Positions 34,237-44,193 of a DNA stretch of 64,000 nucleotides are shown one piece after another; positions within the stretch are counted from its first letter, which is position 1; each line of letters begins with the position of its first letter. The position numbers were made by a program, and so were the translations under genes. Source of the stretch: Planctomycetaceae bacterium. Its GTDB lineage: Bacteria > Planctomycetota > Planctomycetia > Gemmatales > Gemmataceae. The stretch spans positions 1-64,000 of the forward strand of contig PNLP01000005.1 in assembly GCA_013823135.1 (NCBI GenBank). Direction: 5' to 3'. Below the pieces are notes generated by a model. It was not told the origin of the DNA and did not search any database. It was given only the letters and a program-made list of their open reading frames with translations.

Positions 34237-35787
34237 TCACTTCATGGAGATCTTCAGCAACATCCCCATGCAAGCGAGCGCGAGTGCGCACACCATCACA
34301 ACAAGGATGGTGGTCGTCGTCCCGGGGCCATCGGACGTCTGCTGTCGCCGACCGCGACCACGTCCCCGTGGAGCCGGGGCATTTTCTTCGGCTTCAGCCG
34401 CTGCTGCGGCCTCGGCAGCGCCAGCGATGTATGTCCAGGAGTTGACATTCGGAGCCTGCGCCTGGGGAACCGGCGGGGGTGGCATCGGTGTCGGTTCCGG
34501 GGTCGGTACGGCATAGTGCCCTGATCCCGGAACGGCGTAATGCCCTGATCCCGGAACGGCGTACTGGCCCGACCCCGGAACGGCGTGGTAAACCCCGGAG
34601 CCTGGACCTTGGGGATAGTGACCCGATGAGCCTGGACCCGGCTGCTGCATCATGCCGCTCAGGTGACCACCAGCGAACGAGTAGGAGCCACCGTTCGAGG
34701 CGGGGAGATCGAAGCTGATGGCATCGCCGAACGAGGACAGAAGCGACTCGATGCGAGCCACAACCTCTGCGGCCGACCCCGGCCGGTGTGCTGGGTGCTT
34801 CGCAAGCATCTGGTGAACGAGCATCGCCAGAGCGGGTGGCGTGTCCGGGCGGATCAGTTCGAGCCGGGCCGGTTCTTCCCAAAGGTGTCGCTTCGCCTTC
34901 TCCTCGGCTGTGCCGCCGGGGAAGGGTGGTTGGCCAGTCAGCAGGAAGTACACGACTGCGCCGAGACTGTAAAGGTCGGCGGCCTTGTCCGCGAGTTGCG
35001 GGTGATTGGTCTGCTCGGGGGCAACGTAGTCGGCGGTCCCGAGCCAGCTACCGGGCGACGGTGTGTTGGCCAATGTCTCTGCCGACGGGCTGAACTTTGC
35101 AATGCCGAAGTCGGCGATCTTCAGCAAGTGTTCAGGGCTCGTCTTGGATGGCCGCGACACAAGCAGATTCGTTGGTTTGATATCGCGGTGGAGCATCTTG
35201 CGGGAGTGTGCGTGCTCCAGTCCCGCAGCGGCCTGCCACAGCAACTCGCAGGCTTCGGAGATGGGAAGCGGGCCACGCTCCTTCACGAGCGTTTCGAGAT
35301 TTGGACCATCAACCAGTTCGAGCACGAGGTAGAAGCGTTCGCCAATCTCGTTCGCGTCGTACGCGGTAACAATGTTCGGGTGGTTGAGCTGGGCGGCGGC
35401 GCGAACCTCTTGCTGAATCGCCTGCCGTGCGGCAGCAGTATCCGTGAGATTGGCGGATAGCACCTTCACCGCGACCGGCCGATTCATCGTCTGGTGGCGG
35501 GCCTTGTAGACTCGACCCATCGGACCGCGGCCAACCTGGTCGAGAATGACGTACGGCCCGAGGTGGAAGCCATCGGTCTTCCCGGCGAGGAGTCGCTCGG
35601 CCTGGAACTTCGTCAGGTGCCCGGCCGCGATGAGTGCGCGTGCGGCATCGGTGGTTGTGGCGACACTGGCGGGTACGGCGGCCTCGACCTTGGCGAGTTG
35701 CATCGGTGCGAACAGGTTCGCGGTCCGGACGGCGGCCAGGAACTTCTCGCGGGCAGTCGATGCAGGTGCGCTGGGCGGAGTCGTCAT
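34237..35787 (-). CDS. Hanks-type Ser/Thr protein kinase with PGSGxYAV repeats and C-terminal anchor
   Basis: A 516-residue kinase. The helical leader (AREKFLAAVRTANLFAPMQL, HLTKFQAERLLAGKTDGF) is of the same type as in the kinase at 27442. The catalytic domain has GRGPMGRVYKA, VAVKVL, HRDIKPTNLL, KIADFGIAKF with a normal DFG, and DYVAPEQT. Then comes a Gly/Ser/Pro/Tyr-rich tail with tandem PGSGxYAV units, an Ala/Glu and Arg/Gly stretch and one C-terminal helix (ILVVMVCALALACMGMLL). ATG codons at 35787 and 35793 are both possible; longer starts upstream lack similarity. It is convergent with the CoA transferase. Confidence 0.93.
   Translation of the reverse strand: MTTPPSAPASTAREKFLAAVRTANLFAPMQLAKVEAAVPASVATTTDAARALIAAGHLTKFQAERLLAGKTDGFHLGPYVILDQVGRGPMGRVYKARHQTMNRPVAVKVLSANLTDTAAARQAIQQEVRAAAQLNHPNIVTAYDANEIGERFYLVLELVDGPNLETLVKERGPLPISEACELLWQAAAGLEHAHSRKMLHRDIKPTNLLVSRPSKTSPEHLLKIADFGIAKFSPSAETLANTPSPGSWLGTADYVAPEQTNHPQLADKAADLYSLGAVVYFLLTGQPPFPGGTAEEKAKRHLWEEPARLELIRPDTPPALAMLVHQMLAKHPAHRPGSAAEVVARIESLLSSFGDAISFDLPASNGGSYSFAGGHLSGMMQQPGPGSSGHYPQGPGSGVYHAVPGSGQYAVPGSGHYAVPGSGHYAVPTPEPTPMPPPPVPQAQAPNVNSWTYIAGAAEAAAAAEAEENAPAPRGRGRGRRQQTSDGPGTTTTILVVMVCALALACMGMLLKISMK
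34511..34582 (-). repeat. Three tandem 24-bp units in the kinase gene
   Basis: Units at 34511-34534, 34535-34558 and 34559-34582, each ending CCCGGAACG on the plus strand, encode the repeated PGSGxYAV octapeptide. The first two differ at few positions, consistent with recent slippage. Confidence 0.8.
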
Positions 35788-36451
35788 GGGCATGCACCCA
35801 TTGCGGCGATGAGCGGACGAACTGCGGAAACGGCTTTTGGCCGAATGTTGGGTGGGAAGGGCTGTGGCTGGCAAGCCCGCACGAGTATTCTGGGGTTGAG
35901 AGGACACGAGGTTCTATCCCAAGTATAGGACACAGAATGACTCGTCGTTTGCGCGTTCCTCACGATTCGTGAGAACCGCTCAGAAAGTACGACGAACTGG
36001 AGGTCTGTGTGGACGTAACGGTGGAGTAACTCGGGCGAAAATTCTGTTCCCGTAGGCACAATTACGAGCGGAGCCAAAACGTCGGCGGGCAGCTTTCTCA
36101 GTGTAGCGGGAGGGCGTGGCATACTTTTCCTCATTGTCTTCTCCCTCATTTCCCCCTCACAAGCGAGGATTTGAAGGGATCAACGTTCAGGCTGGAGGTG
36201 CTTTCGTTCGCGTTCGACCGCCGACCTTGCCCCGAGGAGTCCCGCCTCCAGGTCGCGTGACGCAACAATCCGACGATCATCGACTCTGTACCCGACTCAT
36301 TTTCTCACGATATCCGCCGATTTTTTCCCTCGCGGATCAGTCTTACTTCGGTTACCTTGGATTAACGCCGCGAATATCGCGACACCCGCCAGGATCCCGG
36401 GCTCTTGCCCCGGCTCGCCAGTTCGCTGAACTCATCGCGAGGACTAACCTC
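35788..36451. other. 664-bp intergenic region between divergent genes
   Basis: Nothing gene-like is supported. The long open frame that continues upstream from the 36452 gene has no family similarity and an unusual composition, and the signal peptide begins only at 36452. The region has lower GC than the genes and should carry the promoters of both the kinase and the DUF1549 gene. Confidence 0.5.
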
Positions 36452-38986
36452 ATGCTGCTGCCACTCCTCCGGACGCATTCCCTACCCGCAACTTGCGCTC
36501 GCGGATTCGTCGCCACCCTGCTTTTCGCCGCGATTGGGTCGCCGGTCTTCGCCGCGCCCCCCGTCGACCCTGCCGAACGGAAGGCCATCGCCGGCGAGCC
36601 CACGGCTCTGGAAATCGCACCGGGACAGATCAAGCTCACCGGCGTGCGTGACGCCCGGCAACTGGTTGTCTCAGGGAAGTATTCGGACGGCACCGTTCGA
36701 GATTTGACGGCCGTTGCCGATGTGAAGGTCGAGCCGGCCGGGATCGTGGAAATTCAGGAAGGGCTGTTCCTTCGACCCAAGAAGAACGGCACCGCGACGG
36801 TGATCGTCACGGCTGGCGGCAAAGAAGCCCGCGTTCCCGTAACGGTTGGTGCGCTGGATCAACCCGCCCCGGTCAGCTTCCGGAACGACGTGGTTGCCGC
36901 GTTGAACGTCGGCGGTTGCAACATGGGCGCGTGCCACGGCACCCCGAGCGGGAAGAACGGCTTCAAGCTCTCACTGCGAGGCTTCGATCCCGCCGCCGAC
37001 TTTCTCCAGCTCACCCGCGAGCAATTCGGCCGCCGCACCGGCAAGCACGACCCCGAGCAGAGCCTGCTTTTGCTGAAGGGCGTCGGCCGCGTTCCGCACG
37101 AAGGTGGCCAGCGTTACGGGGCGACCAGCCTCCCCGCCGAGATGATGATTGCCTGGCTCACCGAGGGGACGAAAGACGATGCCCCGACCCTCCCCGGCGT
37201 CAAGAAGATCGACGTGCTGCCGGGCGCCCGCGTTCTGAAGGCCCCGAGCAAGTGGCAACAACTCGCCGTGGTCGCGACGTTCGCCGATGGCATCAGCCGC
37301 GATGTCACCCGCCTCACGAACTTCAGCAGCAGCGACCCAAGCATCGCGGACGTGAACCCGAACGGAATGGTCGAGTTCAAGCGGTCGGGCGAAGTGGCCA
37401 TCCTGTGCCGCTATCTCGAAGAACTGCAGTCGGTGCGGTTGACCTACCTCGAACCTCGTGAGGGCTTCGCGTGGCCGAACCCGCCGGAAACCAACTACGT
37501 CGATAAGCACACGTTCGCCAAGCTCAAGCAGATGAGCATCGCGCCGTCGGACGTTTGCACCGATTCCGAGTTCGTTCGCCGTGCGTACCTCGACTGCATC
37601 GGTCGCATGCCGACGGTTGAAGAAGGGAAGGCGTTCCTCGCGGACAAGGACGCGAAGAAGCGCGACAAGCTCATCGACATGCTCGTGGACACCAGCGAGT
37701 TCGCGGACTTCTGGGCGCTCAAGTGGGCCGACGTACTGCGTTCCAGCCGCAAGACGATTCAGGTGAAGGGAAGTTACGGCTTCCAGGCGTGGCTCCGCGG
37801 TCACTTCCAGAAGAACACGCCGTGGGACAAGGTCGTTCAGGAACTCATCACCGCCAACGGGAACAGCTACTCGAACCCGCCGGCGAACTACTACCGCATC
37901 GCGAAGGACCCGCAGAGCCTCGCCGAGACGACGGCACAACTGTTCCTCGGCGTCCGGATGCAGTGCGCGAAGTGCCACAACCACCCGTTCGAGCGCTGGA
38001 GCCAGGACGACTACTACGGCATGGCCGCGTGGTTTGCTCGCGTGAAGACGAAGCCAGAACCAGTTCTCGGCACTGCGGCTCCCAAGGGGCCAGCGGGTGC
38101 CGCCGAGGTGATCTACGCCACCCGCGAAGGCGAAGTGAGTCAGCCCCGCAGCGGCAAGACGATGAAGCCGCGTTACATCGGCACCGGCGACGCGGACGTG
38201 AAGCCGGGCGAAGACCGCCGCGGCGTGCTGGCCGTGTGGCTCACGAGCGGCGACAACGCCTTCTTCTCGAAGTCCGTGGTCAACCGTGTGTGGTTCCACC
38301 TGATGGGGAAGGGGATCGTGGACCCGGTGGACGACTTCCGCGAGTCGAACCCGTCGTGCAACGACGAACTCCTCGACGCGCTCGCCAAGGACTTCGCCAA
38401 GAACAAGTTCGACATGAAGCTCCTCGTGCGCACGATCATGAAGTCCCGCACCTATCAGTTGTCCGCACAGCCGACAGACTCGAACAAGGACGACAACAAG
38501 TACTTCTCGCACGCCGTCACCAAGTTGCTGACCGCCGAGCAACTGCTCGACGCGATCTGCGACTTCACCGGAATGCCCGAGAAGTTCGCCGGCCTACCGG
38601 CGGGCACGCGAGCCACGCAACTCCCCGACGGCGAAGTGAACCACCCGTTCCTGAAGGCGTTCGGCCAGCCGGCCCGCGAACTGGCCTGCGAGTGCGAACG
38701 CGAAAGCGACGGCAACCTCGCCCAGGCGTTGCAACTCATCAACGGTCCGACCGTGAACGAGAAGGTACGCAACGCGAACAACCGGCTTGGCAAGTTGCTC
38801 GCCGCGAAGGTCAGCGACGAGGAGATTCTGACCGATCTGTTCACGGCAGCGCTCGCTCGCGCTCCGTTTGAGGATGAGAAGAAGATTTCGCTGGCACACG
38901 TCGCCAAGGGAATGGACAAGCGCAAGGCATGGGAAGACGTGGTGTGGGCGCTGATCAACACCCGCGAGTTCCTGTTCCGGCATTGA
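36452..38986 (+). CDS. DUF1549/DUF1553 planctomycete cytochrome-type exported protein
   Basis: An 844-residue exported protein. The signal peptide (about 1-33) has a hydrophobic core in FVATLLFAAIGSPVFA. A bacterial Ig-like (Big2) segment follows (SGKYSDGTVRDLTAVADVKV), with a second copy (VVATFADGISRDVTRLTNFS). Cys-rich sites are CNMGACHG (C156, C161, H162) and the heme-c type C505-A-K-C508-H509. DUF1549 (DSEFVRRAYLDCIGRMPTVE to ADVLRSSRK) is followed by DUF1553 (NRVWFHLMGKGIVDPVDDF to NTREFLFRH). The family is almost confined to planctomycetes and verrucomicrobia and usually pairs with DUF1501; no DUF1501 gene follows here. Redox or polysaccharide-linked roles are proposed but unproven. Confidence 0.92.
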   Translation: MLLPLLRTHSLPATCARGFVATLLFAAIGSPVFAAPPVDPAERKAIAGEPTALEIAPGQIKLTGVRDARQLVVSGKYSDGTVRDLTAVADVKVEPAGIVEIQEGLFLRPKKNGTATVIVTAGGKEARVPVTVGALDQPAPVSFRNDVVAALNVGGCNMGACHGTPSGKNGFKLSLRGFDPAADFLQLTREQFGRRTGKHDPEQSLLLLKGVGRVPHEGGQRYGATSLPAEMMIAWLTEGTKDDAPTLPGVKKIDVLPGARVLKAPSKWQQLAVVATFADGISRDVTRLTNFSSSDPSIADVNPNGMVEFKRSGEVAILCRYLEELQSVRLTYLEPREGFAWPNPPETNYVDKHTFAKLKQMSIAPSDVCTDSEFVRRAYLDCIGRMPTVEEGKAFLADKDAKKRDKLIDMLVDTSEFADFWALKWADVLRSSRKTIQVKGSYGFQAWLRGHFQKNTPWDKVVQELITANGNSYSNPPANYYRIAKDPQSLAETTAQLFLGVRMQCAKCHNHPFERWSQDDYYGMAAWFARVKTKPEPVLGTAAPKGPAGAAEVIYATREGEVSQPRSGKTMKPRYIGTGDADVKPGEDRRGVLAVWLTSGDNAFFSKSVVNRVWFHLMGKGIVDPVDDFRESNPSCNDELLDALAKDFAKNKFDMKLLVRTIMKSRTYQLSAQPTDSNKDDNKYFSHAVTKLLTAEQLLDAICDFTGMPEKFAGLPAGTRATQLPDGEVNHPFLKAFGQPARELACECERESDGNLAQALQLINGPTVNEKVRNANNRLGKLLAAKVSDEEILTDLFTAALARAPFEDEKKISLAHVAKGMDKRKAWEDVVWALINTREFLFRH

Positions 38987-39396
38987 GCCGTGTGCGGAGT
39001 GGCATCGCCCAACACGAACCGCCTCGGCCGTGCGCCCCGTTTTCGGGGTGCATGGTCGAGGCTGTTCGCTTGAATACGGGTGAGTTTCGCCTCACCCCGC
39101 GCTTTCCGCAGGCGGCTCGCCAGGCAAAGATAACGCACTCCTGACCGCGTGACGGATCACGTTGAACCCATCTCGAAGTCCTCGCGGATCGCTCGCACGC
39201 GCTCACGCTGACCCCATCTCGAACCCCTTCCCGACGCGGTTTCGCTCCACAACTCCCGTTCCGTATTTCATGATAGTTTTTCCCGGGAACACTATTCAGG
39301 GATGTTAATTTGACTCATGTCCCGGAACAGGACTATTGATGGGTGATGCTGGCCTGTGCCGGACTCTCCCGAACACGCGAACGGATGGCCCAAGCG
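38987..39396. other. 410-bp intergenic region with hairpin
   Basis: TGCGCCCC (39031-39038) pairs with GGGGTGCA (39045-39052) around GTTTTC, with one G-T pair, 45 bp after the upstream stop; it is a plausible terminator without a T-run. The later part (about 39260-39340) is AT-richer and should hold the promoter of the PEP-CTERM protein gene. No gene is seen. Confidence 0.55.
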
Positions 39397-42300
39397 ATGC
39401 ATACCGAAAAACGCCATGGCGTGCGGACCACCGCAACCCGTCTCCTGGCCATCCTCACGCTCCTGGCCGCCACCGCCCCTGAGGCTGGTGCGCAGACCTA
39501 CACCTGGGACGCCAACGGCGCCACTGCCGGGCAGACCGACGGCGCAGGGGTTTGGCTCGCAACCGGTCAGTGGTGGAGCGGCACGACCAACGTTGACTGG
39601 TCTACGCTCACCAATCCGTACATCGCCTTTGGCAACGGCGGCACTGGCGGTGCCGTCTCGCTTGCCAGCTCGACGACGGTCGGCTCGCTCACGTTCAACT
39701 ACTTCACCGGCACATACACACTGGGCTCGATCAATCAAACGATCACGCTCAACAACGGCCTTACGATGAACCCGGGTGGTGGTGCGGTAACGATCCTTAG
39801 TCCGATCAAGCTCGGCGCGGACCAAACCTGGACCAACAATACAACTGCCTTAATGACTGTGAACGACGGAACAAACAGCGTAGTTAACACCAACGGCTTT
39901 ACCCTGACTTTTAAGGGCACTGGGACCAGTCCGGGGAAGTTCAATATCCCCAGGGGAAATGGCATCACCGGCAGCGGCGGAATCGTGGTGGACAATGCTT
40001 ATCTTGATCTGAGAACTGGTGGAGCCCAATCGACGAACAACTACACAGGCACGACCACAGTCCAGAACGGCGGCGGTATCCTAAAATATGCTCAAAATAT
40101 CGGCGGTGGTAACCTCGTCCTCAATGGGGGTTACATTGACGGATATTTCAACGAAGGGTTTACTCGGGCGTTGGGCACGGGAAACAATCAGATCCAGATC
40201 GTCGGCGGTGCCAGCGGGTTCGGCACGAACGGCAGCGCGACGATCGATTTGGGTGGTGCTGGTGCACAAGTGACTTGGGGCAGCTCTACCTTCAATCCGT
40301 CCGCGCTGATGCTTGGGACGCCGACTTCCTCGGCAGGAACCACCACTTTCGCTAACGCAATTAATCTTAGCGGAACCACCAGGACTGTATTTGTTAACTC
40401 GTCTGTCAATGCCGGCGCCATCTCCGGCATCATCAGCAACAGCACCGGCACCGCAGGCCTGACCAAGACCGGCCCCGGCAACCTGATCCTCACAGCGGCA
40501 AACACCTACAACGGCGCCACCTCGATCCAGGGCGGCAACATCTTCACAGGCGGTAACCCTACCACCATGTCGGCCGCAGGCAGCATCACCCTCAGCGGTG
40601 CCAGCGGGAGTATCAGCGGCACCAGTGCCCTGAACCTCAGCAATGGCGGCACGCTGCGCCTGGTCAGCACCAACGCGCAAAACACCGTGGATCGCATGAA
40701 CAACGCCGCCATCTCTGTCACCAATGGGGGAAGTATCTCGTGGGAGAACACTGCGGGTGCCAACAGCTTCGCCGAAACCCTTGGAGCGGTTACACTCACT
40801 AGCGGCCAGTTTAACGTCGTCCTTACCACCGACCAAACAGCGGCCGGCAGCCAAACCCTCACACTTGGGGGGCTCACCCGCAACGGTACCTCAGCGGTGA
40901 CATTCTCCGCCGCAGCCACCGGTCCGCAGGCTTCCGGGAACAAGAACATGATTGTGGTCAGCGGGGCGGGCAGCACGACCGCAGGCCAGATCATCGGCCC
41001 GTGGGCAACCACCGGCACAACGGCGGCACTTCAAACCGATTACGCTATCTTTAACGGTGATTTCGTCACAGGTGCTGGCATCGCGGCAAGCGCGCAATCC
41101 ACTTGGTCCACGATCCATAGCGCAACCAGCAACTACACCATGTCCGCCTTATCCGCTGCGACGCTGAATACAACCCGCAACATCAACACGCTTCGCTCTC
41201 TAAACAATTCTGTGACTGTGACGGCGAGCAATGCAAACATCACTCTGACAGGCCATTCGCTCGCGGTGGGCGACGTAGTGACCTTCTCGGCGGCTGCCAT
41301 GCCAACTGGATTGACAGCCGGAACACCCTACTTTGTAGTTGCCACAGGAACAAACACGATCCAAGTCTCTGCCACCGCTGGCGGCGCGGCGATTACCCCG
41401 AGCACGGCGGGTACCACTGTGGTTGCGACCGGCGGGATTCAGCTTTCCACGGGCAACAACCTCAACACCACTGGCATCCTAAACGGCTCCGCCACGGTTC
41501 TGAACATTCTGACCGCCGGCACAGGGTCCATCACCTTGCCCACTTCCGGAGCCGGCCAACTCCACATCATCACGGGTAGTGGCTCCATCACAAACAATGC
41601 GCCGATCATTGATAATGGGGGGGCGCTGACCCTTGTCAAATCCGGCAGTGGTGGTCAACTTGCGAATGGAAACAACATCTCGACGTTCGGAACGCTGGCC
41701 CTTAACGGGGTCAACACCTACACGGGCGACACGATCATCAATGCCGGTGTGTTGCGGGTGGGCACCAATGCCACCGCCAACGGAGCCAAGCTCGGGGGTG
41801 CCACAGGCATTTATGCCGGGAACATCACCATCAATGCGGGGGCGATGCTCCACATTTCCACCGATGCCAACCAAACCCTTAGTGGCATCATCAGTGGCGA
41901 GGGAACGCTGATGAAATCCTACAGCGGCACGCTCACCCTCAACGGTAACAACACTTATACCGGAAGAACATCGATCACGCCCAGTACGACCGCCGGGGCT
42001 GGCATCCTTCTTGTTTCCTCGCTCAACAGTGTCGTGGGCGGCACGGCCAGCAGTTCACTCGGTGCTCCCACGACTGTTTTCAACGGCACGATTGACCTCG
42101 GTGGACCACTTTCAATTCAGGGCGGTGCTACGCTCAGATACATCGGTTCGGGAGAAACGACCGACCGAGTCGTCAACATCTCCTATGGAAGCAACACCAC
42201 CCGAACCATTGATGCTTCGGGCAGCGGGTTGCTGAAGTTCACCAGCGCATTCACCAGCACGAACGCTGCCGCTGGTGCCATCGAACTCATTGGCACGGGC

Positions 42301-43785
42301 AACGGCGAAATTGTCCAGGGGTTGCCCTTTGCCGTCAATAACCTCACCAAGTCCGGCACCGGCACGTGGACCCTCGGCGGTGCGGTCGGAAGCACCGGTC
42401 TTATCACCGTGAACGCTGGCACGCTGGCTTTGCAGAAGCGGGTGTCGCTCCAGGGTGGCCTTGAGTCCAATTGGACCGCGGCCAAGATCAACGTCAAGAG
42501 CGGTGCAACGCTGGCTCTCAACGTCGATTCCTCGGACGTGAACGGGCTCAGCGCGAACAGCCTGAACACCCTGCTCACCAACATCTCGGTGGCCGGCAGC
42601 GCAACAGCTGGCTTGCAATCAGGTGCCAGGCTCGGCTTCAACACCAGCACCGCAACCGGTGGCACCTTCACGCAAGGCAACGCAATTGCGAACTCCACTG
42701 GTGTCAACGGTGGAGCGATCAGCGTCATCAAACTCGGCACCGGCACCCTCATCTTTGACAAGACCAACACCTACACCGGCACGACCACAATTACCAATGG
42801 AATTCTGAACACCACCAATGCGGCCGCGCTCTCAGGATATAACGTCGCAAACAAGGTGGTTATCAATGGCGGCACCCTCGGTGTACAAGTGGGTGGCGCA
42901 GGCTGGACTACGGCCGAAGTGAACACCATGCTGAGCAATGCCACCAAGACTAGTGGTGCGTTTGGGATCGATACCACCAACGGCAGTCTGACCCAGTGGA
43001 CGGCCTTTACGACCACGAACCTCGGGTCCACATTGGGCCTCACCAAGTTGGGTGCCAATACCCTGACGCTAGATCAGGCCAACACCTACGCTGGTGCCAC
43101 CACGGTGAGCACCGGCACGCTGCTGGTGAACAACACGACGGGGTCCGGCACAGGCACCGGAGCCGTGGCGGTGAACAACGGTGGCACACTTGGTGGCACT
43201 GGCACCGTGGGCGGCGCGACGACCGTGGCTTCTGGTGGAACGATCCGCGGCGGGGACGGCACAGTAGTTGGAACGCTGAACCTGAAGAACGTCACAATCA
43301 ATTCCGGCGGGACACTGGCCACGACCATCGGATCAGACGGCAATAGCAGCCAGCTTGCTCTTGGAACGAACATCTTGGACCTGTCCGTGGGAGGAGCCTC
43401 AACCCTCAAGCTCACCTCGATCACCGGGTTTGACTCGACCGTGGCCGGGACGTACGCGATCGCGAGTCTGACGGGAGGTGGGGTCTTCAGAATTAACGGT
43501 GTCACTCAAACCACGGCAAACAACATCGCCACTTACACCGTTGGCGGCTCGGCAACGGGTCCGGTGACCTTTGATGTCACGGGAGTCGCTGGGCTTGTGG
43601 CTGGCGATGCCTTCGGCTTGAACTACGATTCGACGACGAACCTCGTCATGGTCAACTTCGTTCCAGTTCCCGAACCGGCTGCGGTGCTCGGCATCGCAAT
43701 CGCGGCGCTGGGGTTGGGGCAGTTGGTCCGTCGCCGGAAGGCTATCCGCGCCTTAAATGCTGACACAGCCGTGACCAGCGTCTGA
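39397..43785 (+). CDS. PEP-CTERM surface protein with autotransporter-associated beta-strand repeats
   Basis: About 1462 residues. The signal peptide (TATRLLAILTLLAATAPEAG, cleaved near GAQ) precedes a Gly/Thr/Asn/Ser-rich passenger with repeated PATR-type units such as LTKTGPGNLILTAANTYNGA and LTKLGANTLTLDQANTYAGA, predicted to form a beta helix. Residues about 604-680 resemble a phage structural module (SLAVGDVVTFS, TAGTPYFVVATGTNTIQVSA). The C-terminus has VPEPAAVLGIAIAALGLGQL followed by RRRK, a PEP-CTERM sorting signal processed by exosortase. There is no outer-membrane barrel, so export is not by a type V route. ATG 39385 is an alternative start. Composition (Thr, Asn, Gly) differs sharply from the neighbours. 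Confidence 0.9.
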   Translation: MHTEKRHGVRTTATRLLAILTLLAATAPEAGAQTYTWDANGATAGQTDGAGVWLATGQWWSGTTNVDWSTLTNPYIAFGNGGTGGAVSLASSTTVGSLTFNYFTGTYTLGSINQTITLNNGLTMNPGGGAVTILSPIKLGADQTWTNNTTALMTVNDGTNSVVNTNGFTLTFKGTGTSPGKFNIPRGNGITGSGGIVVDNAYLDLRTGGAQSTNNYTGTTTVQNGGGILKYAQNIGGGNLVLNGGYIDGYFNEGFTRALGTGNNQIQIVGGASGFGTNGSATIDLGGAGAQVTWGSSTFNPSALMLGTPTSSAGTTTFANAINLSGTTRTVFVNSSVNAGAISGIISNSTGTAGLTKTGPGNLILTAANTYNGATSIQGGNIFTGGNPTTMSAAGSITLSGASGSISGTSALNLSNGGTLRLVSTNAQNTVDRMNNAAISVTNGGSISWENTAGANSFAETLGAVTLTSGQFNVVLTTDQTAAGSQTLTLGGLTRNGTSAVTFSAAATGPQASGNKNMIVVSGAGSTTAGQIIGPWATTGTTAALQTDYAIFNGDFVTGAGIAASAQSTWSTIHSATSNYTMSALSAATLNTTRNINTLRSLNNSVTVTASNANITLTGHSLAVGDVVTFSAAAMPTGLTAGTPYFVVATGTNTIQVSATAGGAAITPSTAGTTVVATGGIQLSTGNNLNTTGILNGSATVLNILTAGTGSITLPTSGAGQLHIITGSGSITNNAPIIDNGGALTLVKSGSGGQLANGNNISTFGTLALNGVNTYTGDTIINAGVLRVGTNATANGAKLGGATGIYAGNITINAGAMLHISTDANQTLSGIISGEGTLMKSYSGTLTLNGNNTYTGRTSITPSTTAGAGILLVSSLNSVVGGTASSSLGAPTTVFNGTIDLGGPLSIQGGATLRYIGSGETTDRVVNISYGSNTTRTIDASGSGLLKFTSAFTSTNAAAGAIELIGTGNGEIVQGLPFAVNNLTKSGTGTWTLGGAVGSTGLITVNAGTLALQKRVSLQGGLESNWTAAKINVKSGATLALNVDSSDVNGLSANSLNTLLTNISVAGSATAGLQSGARLGFNTSTATGGTFTQGNAIANSTGVNGGAISVIKLGTGTLIFDKTNTYTGTTTITNGILNTTNAAALSGYNVANKVVINGGTLGVQVGGAGWTTAEVNTMLSNATKTSGAFGIDTTNGSLTQWTAFTTTNLGSTLGLTKLGANTLTLDQANTYAGATTVSTGTLLVNNTTGSGTGTGAVAVNNGGTLGGTGTVGGATTVASGGTIRGGDGTVVGTLNLKNVTINSGGTLATTIGSDGNSSQLALGTNILDLSVGGASTLKLTSITGFDSTVAGTYAIASLTGGGVFRINGVTQTTANNIATYTVGGSATGPVTFDVTGVAGLVAGDAFGLNYDSTTNLVMVNFVPVPEPAAVLGIAIAALGLGQLVRRRKAIRALNADTAVTSV

Positions 43786-43815
43786 TCCCGGAACCCGATT
43801 GCACCGTAATACTGT

Positions 43816-43846
43816 GAGCCATGAACAGTCGTCCTGTTCATGGCTC
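43816..43846 (+). terminator. 13-bp hairpin after the PEP-CTERM protein gene
   Basis: GAGCCATGAACAG (43816-43828) and its complement (43834-43846) enclose 5 nt, 30 bp after the stop codon. No T-run follows. Confidence 0.6.
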
Positions 43847-43954
43847 GCATGATTCTGACGTGGACTCGGAGAGGAATTCCCCTTCGCATCCACACGCCAT
43901 GACATAACTGCCGACGGATGAGTCACTTCCTGAGCTTCTGCCGGGTCTGAAATT

Positions 43955-44033
43955 GTTCTGATGAACTTTCTTCCGGACAGGTCAACGCTTCCAGAACGGT
44001 TCCAGACGTGGGTGTGCATCTCGCGTGGAACCG
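43955..44033 (+). repeat. Dispersed hairpin element, copy 3
   Basis: Begins GTTCTGATGAACTTTCTTCC, then GGACAGGT, and carries the stem CGGTTCCA (43997-44004) with TGGAACCG (44026-44033) around a loop containing GACGTGGGTGTGC. It matches the order and much of the sequence of the copy at 484-551. It lies in the 408-bp gap between the PEP-CTERM protein and SET-domain genes, which has no gene of its own. Confidence 0.5.
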
Positions 44034-44193
44034 TTTTCTCTCACACCCGTTGCCTGACATTCCCCGATCGTGACGACATCTCCCCAGAAGTCGGGGAACA
44101 GTTTTGGAGGTTTTTGTAGCCGGGGTCCGTGACCTCGCGTTACGTTAGCCTCACAGTGGCTCGTTGCATCCGGAACCATCCCGAAAGTGTCGC

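Noticed and set aside
36116..36451. N-terminal extension of the DUF1549 protein
   Set aside because: The extension has no recognisable domain and would bury the signal peptide that begins at 36452.
39260..39340. Fifth copy of the TTTCTTCC hairpin element
   Set aside because: Only short similarities (GGACTATTG, TGATAGTTTTTCCC) and no matching hairpin.
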